From contig NZ_JAFBCK010000001.1 in NCBI RefSeq assembly GCF_016907695.1, positions 5,630,001 through 5,694,000 on the forward strand: a stretch of DNA of 64,000 nt. Reading direction: 5' to 3'. The notes under the pieces are model-generated. The model made no database searches. It was not told the origin of the DNA and was given only the letters and a program-made list of their open reading frames with translations. Source of the DNA: Actinokineospora baliensis. Lineage in GTDB: Bacteria > Actinomycetota > Actinomycetes > Mycobacteriales > Pseudonocardiaceae. The translations under genes and the position numbers were made by a program. Shown here one piece after another: positions 60,311 through 64,000 of this stretch; within the stretch, counting starts at the first letter, position 1, and each line of letters opens with the position of its first letter.

Positions 60311-60709
60311 TCACGCGCTCGGGAGGGGGGCGCAGAGTTCGACGTGATTGCCGTCTGGGTCTTGCACGATGGCGTAGCGCTGGCCCCAGAACGCGTCCCA
60401 CGGCGCCTTGTACTGCGTGTAGCCCGCGGCGCCGAACGCGGCGTAGCCCGCGTCGACGGCGGCCGGGTCGGGCAGGCCGAACGCGATGGCCACCCGGTGC
60501 CCGCCGGTGGGCGGTGTCCAGTCCGGGTCGAAGGACTTGATGGTCCCGACGGTGTCCCACACCAGCTTCACCCCACCGAGGTCGGCCTCCACGTGCGGCT
60601 CCTGGTCGGCCTCGGCGGGCAAGTCGAGGCCCGCCAAGCGGTAGAACGCCAGCGAACGGGCCATGTCCTCGACCACGAGGCCGAAGAAGGCGATACGAGC
60701 GTCGGTCAC
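60311..60709 (-). CDS. VOC-family (glyoxalase/bleomycin-resistance-like) protein
   Basis: 132-residue vicinal oxygen chelate fold: RIAFFGLVVEDMARSLAFYRLAGLDLP at the start and QRYAIVQDPDGNHVELCAPLP at the end, with PHVEADLGGVKLVWDT between. The GTG start is chosen because AAAGGGAAAGGA lies just upstream and the homology begins there; a longer upstream frame has no family resemblance. Such proteins are metal-dependent enzymes or drug-binding resistance proteins. A self-resistance role for the nearby cluster is possible but unsupported. Confidence 0.85.
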   Translation of the reverse strand: MTDARIAFFGLVVEDMARSLAFYRLAGLDLPAEADQEPHVEADLGGVKLVWDTVGTIKSFDPDWTPPTGGHRVAIAFGLPDPAAVDAGYAAFGAAGYTQYKAPWDAFWGQRYAIVQDPDGNHVELCAPLPSA

Positions 60710-61205
60710 GGCGGAAGTGTCCTTTCCCTTCGCGAGAACGTGCCAGGAGGGTAGCAACAGCGAATTGCCCCGGCGACCCGTCCATCGGGCAATCGGGTTA
60801 CCCACCTCCCCCAACGGCGCAAGGCCGCTGACACTGCGCCACCAGCTGATCGGAGTCGGCCGAGGGGACGCCAACCATTCGTCGCAGCGCGGTGGTCACG
60901 ACCGGAGCAGCTGTTTGCTCCGCGTGCCCGCCACCCCGTCGCACCGGGTGGCGCAGTGCCGCTGTTGGTCATTCCCCGACCGGCCCCAATCCGTCCACAG
61001 CGGACCTTTCGGCCCACTGCCCGCGTGCGGTCGCCACGAAATCGGGCGTTCATCCGGCGGACACCTGACCGGACCCTTGACCGGCGCGACCGCTGGGACC
61101 GAGAGTTGTCCAAGTCCGCCTGAGGGAGGGCGGATCCCTTTCGCGGCAACGGTTCTGGCCATCGTCACCAGCCGGTCCGGTGTCGCGACACGACAGGAGG
61201 CACAC
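60710..61205. promoter_or_regulatory. 496-bp divergent intergenic region before the peptide precursor
   Basis: No gene is seen here. It holds three hairpin-forming repeats: CGGAGCA/TGCTCCG at 60903-60922 (6-nt loop), GCCACCC/GGGTGGC at 60930-60952 (9-nt loop) and TCCGCC/GGCGGA at 61115-61134 (8-nt loop). TTGACC at 61077-61082 could be a -35, but the -10 region (GAGAGT) is poor. AGGAGG at 61195-61200 is the ribosome-binding site of the peptide gene. It should contain promoters for both flanking genes. Confidence 0.45.
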
Positions 61206-61298
61206 ATGAAGAAGATCAAGGTGCGCAAGGCGGGCTCGGTTCGGCTGACCACCGCGGCCACCCTCTACTCCGGCGGTTGCGGTCCGATCTACGTCTGA
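61206..61298 (+). CDS. Candidate RiPP precursor peptide (30 aa)
   Basis: A 30-residue peptide with AGGAGG 5 nt before its ATG, an unusually strong signal in this window. The N-terminal half is basic (MKKIKVRKAGSVRL) and would serve as leader. The C-terminal half TTAATLYSGGCGPIYV has one Cys, a Gly-Gly pair, Thr, Ser and two Tyr, a plausible core. A perfect hairpin follows the stop, then a gene for a PqqD-like/M50-like membrane protein and a TPR protein. The strand, spacing and partners fit a ribosomally made, modified peptide. No named RiPP class matches the core as far as I can tell. It could instead be a small regulatory peptide. Confidence 0.65.
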   Translation: MKKIKVRKAGSVRLTTAATLYSGGCGPIYV

Positions 61299-61306
61299 TG
61301 CGACCT

Positions 61307-61334
61307 GGGCGCCCCGGCTCGCACCGGGGCGCCC
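61307..61334 (+). terminator. Perfect 11-bp hairpin between precursor and maturation genes
   Basis: GGGCGCCCCGG and CCGGGGCGCCC pair perfectly around the loop CTCGCA, starting 8 nt after the peptide stop codon and ending 23 nt before the next ATG. It has no T-tract. Such hairpins after RiPP precursor genes often act as leaky terminators or protect the precursor mRNA, giving more precursor than enzyme. Confidence 0.75.
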
Positions 61335-61357
61335 CCGGACCACACCGTGAGGCCGCC

Positions 61358-62524
61358 ATGACCGCACCCGCGCTCGACCTCGACCGACCGCTCGCGCTGC
61401 ACCCGTTGACCTTCCACGCCGACGGCGACGAGGTGACCGTCGGTCGGGCGGACATCGGGCTGTTCGGTGTGTTCCCCCCGGACGGGGCTGAGCTGCTGCG
61501 CAAGTTGACCGACGGGGTGCCGCCGAACGCGGCGGCGGCCTGGTACGCCGACGAGTACGGCGAGACCGTGGACATCGCCGAGTTCCTGGAGATCCTCGTC
61601 GAGTACGAGATGCTCGTCGGCGACGGGGAGAGCGCCGCGGCGGTGGGACCGGTGCGGTGGCGGCGGCTCGGCGAGGCGCTGTTCTCCTGGTGGGCGTTGG
61701 CGGTCTACGCGCTCGTCCTCCTCGGCGGGGTCGTGGCGATGATCACCGTCCCCGGGATGGCGCCGCACGCGCGGAACATGTTCTTCACCGAATCGCTCGT
61801 GGTGGTGCAGCTCGCGCTCTTCTTCGGACAGGTGCCGCTGATCCTGGTGCACGAGTCGTTCCACGCCCTCGCCGGGCGCAGGCTCGGCATCAACTCGTCG
61901 CTGTCGATCGGCCGCCGGTTCTACTTCCTGGTCTTCGAGACCAGGATGGACGGTCTGGTCGCGGTACCGCGCAAGCAGCGCTACGTACCGATCCTCGCGG
62001 GCTTGTTGGCCGACGCCTTGGTGCTCGGCCTATGCGCACTGCTCGCGGCCGCCGTCGGCGTGGGACACCCGGTTGGCCGGATCGCGCTCGCGTTCGCCTT
62101 CGTCACCCTGCTGCGGGTGGTGTGGCAGTTCTACTTCTTCCTGCGCACCGACCTGTACTACCTGGTGTGCACCGTTTTGGGCTGCAACGACTTGCACGTC
62201 GTGGCTAGCCAGATGCTGCACCAGAGACTGAACTCCCTGTTGCGGCGCAGGGGAACCCCGGTCGACGAGTCGTCCTGGCACCCGCGCGACCGCGAAGTGG
62301 CCCGCTGGTACATGTGGCTGTTGCTCGTCGGCTACGTGTTCCTCACGCTCAGCCTCCTGTTCGCGATCGTCCCCGCCATCGCCCACGTCGTGCAGGTCAT
62401 CGCCACCAGGCTCCAAGGTGACCCCACGGCCCTCGGTCTGCTCGACGCCACCGTCTTCCTCGTCCTGACGATCGGCCCGGTCATCGCCGCGGCGGTGCTG
62501 GCCGCCCGGTCCCGCCGCGCCTGA
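61358..62524 (+). CDS. Membrane metalloprotease-like protein with N-terminal PqqD-like domain
   Basis: 388 residues. Residues 10-90 (FHADGDEVTVGRADIGLFGVFPPDGAELLRKLTDG; DIAEFLEILVEYEML) follow the PqqD-like pattern, the precursor-recognition (RRE) fold of many RiPP pathways. Six or so membrane helices follow. HESFHALAGRRLG (His165, Glu166, His169) lies in or next to a helix, and YVPILAGLLADALVLGL follows, together resembling M50 site-2-type 'putative peptide zinc metalloproteases'. It probably binds the leader and cleaves or exports the modified peptide. The Asp ligand expected later in M50 proteins is only tentatively in LLADAL. GTGAGG precedes the ATG. Confidence 0.78.
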   Translation: MTAPALDLDRPLALHPLTFHADGDEVTVGRADIGLFGVFPPDGAELLRKLTDGVPPNAAAAWYADEYGETVDIAEFLEILVEYEMLVGDGESAAAVGPVRWRRLGEALFSWWALAVYALVLLGGVVAMITVPGMAPHARNMFFTESLVVVQLALFFGQVPLILVHESFHALAGRRLGINSSLSIGRRFYFLVFETRMDGLVAVPRKQRYVPILAGLLADALVLGLCALLAAAVGVGHPVGRIALAFAFVTLLRVVWQFYFFLRTDLYYLVCTVLGCNDLHVVASQMLHQRLNSLLRRRGTPVDESSWHPRDREVARWYMWLLLVGYVFLTLSLLFAIVPAIAHVVQVIATRLQGDPTALGLLDATVFLVLTIGPVIAAAVLAARSRRA

Positions 62525-62540
62525 CCCCTCGGAGGCCACG

Positions 62541-64000
62541 ATGTCCGCTCCTCGCCACCAGTGGGTCCGGCTCTCGCGCCGGGTCGAGCCCGCCGACCTG
62601 CCCGGCCTGCTCGCCACGCACCTCCCGGCTCTGCCGCCTGCGCTGACCGACCCCGTGGACGCGCACCGCCGCCTGCGCGGCCCATACACGGCAACGGGTA
62701 CCGTGCTGCGGGCCATCGTCCCGCAGGCCGATCCGAACCTGGTGCGCAGGCACGAGATCGAGCTGTTCTCGGCGGCGCCGGAACTGCGCGAGACCGTCGA
62801 CGGCGCCCGGGAAACCCTCACCTCGCTCGCCGTCCCCAAGGAGCGCACCAGGTTCTACTCGCGGGTGCGCACGCAGCGGATGGCGCACGGGATCGTCGAG
62901 TTCCTGCACGCGCACCTGGCGAGCTCCGGCCCCAGGTCGCTGGTCGTGCTCGTCGCCGAGGCGGACCGAACCGATCTCGAGTTCCTGTCAGCTCTCCTGC
63001 GCCGCACCGATCCCGCCGAGTTGACCGTCGTCGTGTGCGACACCGGGGAGACGCCCGGCGAACCGCTCGCCGCGGACTTGGCCGAACACACCACTTTTCG
63101 ACAGGTGACGACTCCACCACGCAGGTCCGATATAGACGTTGAGCGGTACGTCGCGGCGGATTGCCTGTCAGACGACCCCGCAACGATGGCCGCCTACGAG
63201 CGGCTAACGCCTGCGGAGCGCGCTGCGCTGCACGACCGGCGAGCTGAGGGTCTGGCGTCGCTCGGAGAGTTCTCGCTGACTCTCGGTGCGATCGCCTACC
63301 ACCGCGAACACGGCTCCGACCCGGCCGTCACCGGTGCCGACGCATTGGCGCAAGCGCTGAACCACTGCCTGGACATGGGCTACTACCACGCGACTGTCGA
63401 GTTGGGACAGCGCGGCCGAGCCGTCGTCGACATCTCCGACCTGGCCCGCTGGTGGGTCTTCACCACCAAGATGACCACCTCACTGGCCGCGCTCAACCGC
63501 CCGCACGAGGCCGAAGCGCTCTACGCCGAGATCCTCGCCGCCACCCAGGACCCGGGCGTCCACCTGCAAGCCTGCTACGCGGTCGGGATGCTCTACACCC
63601 GCCACCACGCCGAGGCCGACCGGGATCACGTACGCGCCAAGGGTTTGATGAACCAAGCCGTCGCCCTGGCGCGGTTGTGCTACACCGGCACCGAGCGCGT
63701 GTTCCACACCGTGTTCCAGCGCAACGGCCTCGCCCTCGTCGAGGCGCACCTGGGCAATCCGCACGAGGCGTTGCGGTTGGTGGCCGAAGGCATCGCGGAG
63801 ATGGACGCCCAACTCGGCGCGGACGAGCACGCCCTGCACCGGTCGGTCCTGGTGCACAACCGGGCACAGGTGCTCACCGGTCTCGGCCGCCTGGAGGAGG
63901 CCCTGGCCTGCTACGACGACGTCATCTCCCGCGACCCCAACTACCCCGACTACCACTTCGACCGCGGCAACCTCAACCAGCGCCTGGGTCGCACCGACGA
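62541..64000 (+). CDS. TPR protein with degenerate NTPase-like N-terminal region (cut by window end)
   Basis: The frame is open to the last base; 486 residues are seen. GGAGG is 5 nt before the ATG, which is 17 bp after the preceding stop. Residues 100-180 (RMAHGIVEFLHAHLASSGPRSLVVLVAEADRTDLEFLSALLRRTDP) resemble the Walker-B half of STAND ATPases, but no Walker A is visible. Residues 200-290 are helical like AfsR-type linkers, and TPR-type helical pairs follow (NGLALVEAHLGNPHEALRLVAEGI; QVLTGLGRLEEALACYDDVISRDPNYPDYHFDRGNLNQRLGRTD). It probably scaffolds or regulates the peptide cassette. The C terminus is missing. Confidence 0.72.
   Translation, partial: MSAPRHQWVRLSRRVEPADLPGLLATHLPALPPALTDPVDAHRRLRGPYTATGTVLRAIVPQADPNLVRRHEIELFSAAPELRETVDGARETLTSLAVPKERTRFYSRVRTQRMAHGIVEFLHAHLASSGPRSLVVLVAEADRTDLEFLSALLRRTDPAELTVVVCDTGETPGEPLAADLAEHTTFRQVTTPPRRSDIDVERYVAADCLSDDPATMAAYERLTPAERAALHDRRAEGLASLGEFSLTLGAIAYHREHGSDPAVTGADALAQALNHCLDMGYYHATVELGQRGRAVVDISDLARWWVFTTKMTTSLAALNRPHEAEALYAEILAATQDPGVHLQACYAVGMLYTRHHAEADRDHVRAKGLMNQAVALARLCYTGTERVFHTVFQRNGLALVEAHLGNPHEALRLVAEGIAEMDAQLGADEHALHRSVLVHNRAQVLTGLGRLEEALACYDDVISRDPNYPDYHFDRGNLNQRLGRTD

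Noticed and set aside
1..64000. tRNA, rRNA or riboswitch genes
   Set aside because: I looked for cloverleaf-like or conserved rRNA segments in the intergenic gaps and saw none. A covariance-model search would be decisive and was not possible.

Overview
High-GC DNA with actinomycete codon use, many GTG starts and gene pairs coupled by ATGA or GTGA overlaps. The gene content (tandem SARP regulators, a Streptomyces-type contractile injection system, an NRPS/PKS cluster and a peptide-maturation cassette) points to a filamentous actinomycete, probably near Pseudonocardiaceae. The family is inference; no rRNA or tRNA gene is visible to fix it.

Layout. (1) 1-7.6 kb: the 3' end of a secreted M6-like metalloprotease with a strong hairpin terminator, a membrane TPR protein, and two tandem minus-strand SARP/AfsR-type regulators. 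(2) 7.8-14.1 kb: a small unknown protein, a LuxR-type regulator with a degenerate receiver, then a sugar ABC operon (lipoprotein, two permeases, GH1 beta-glucosidase) split after the lipoprotein gene by a decayed IS3-family element. (3) 14.1-37.0 kb: an extracellular-type contractile injection system (eCIS) locus. It has a membrane protein, a second LuxR paralogue, a secreted beta-propeller/DUF11 protein, a DUF4255 cap protein, an AAA+ ATPase, a DUF4157 cargo candidate, sheath, two tube proteins, a 930-residue Pro/Thr/Ala-rich protein, a LysM tube-initiation protein, VgrG-like spike, PAAR-like tip, gp25, gpJ and gpI baseplate proteins, and a zinc-ribbon/TM/discoidin-like protein. At two gene junctions in this locus the 3' end of one gene plus the 5' start of the next has been tandemly duplicated, producing small coupled chimeric ORFs. 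(4) 37.1-59.9 kb: a biosynthetic cluster. An NRPS reads C-A(Ser)-T-C-A(Gly; luciferase-like monooxygenase and methyltransferase inserted), and its second A domain is finished by the next gene, which also carries T and a reductase domain. P450, type II thioesterase, a trans AT-ACP protein, a PUFA-synthase-like KS-KS0-KR-DH protein, an MFS exporter, an FMN reductase and an acyl-AMP ligase follow. (5) 59.9-64.0 kb: two housekeeping-type genes, then a divergent cassette of a 30-residue Cys-containing peptide, a perfect 11-bp hairpin, a PqqD-like/M50-like membrane metalloprotease, and a TPR protein cut by the window end. This looks like a RiPP locus of a type I do not recognise.

How the parts work together (inference). 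The KS-KS0-KR-DH protein, fed by AT-ACP, would build an acyl chain. The NRPS would condense it with serine and an oxidised and/or methylated glycine unit, and the reductase domain would release it as an aldehyde or alcohol. The FMN reductase would supply reduced flavin to the embedded monooxygenase, the thioesterase would clear stalled carriers, and the MFS protein would export the product. The eCIS is a full sheath/tube/baseplate/spike set without an obvious canonical tape-measure gene.
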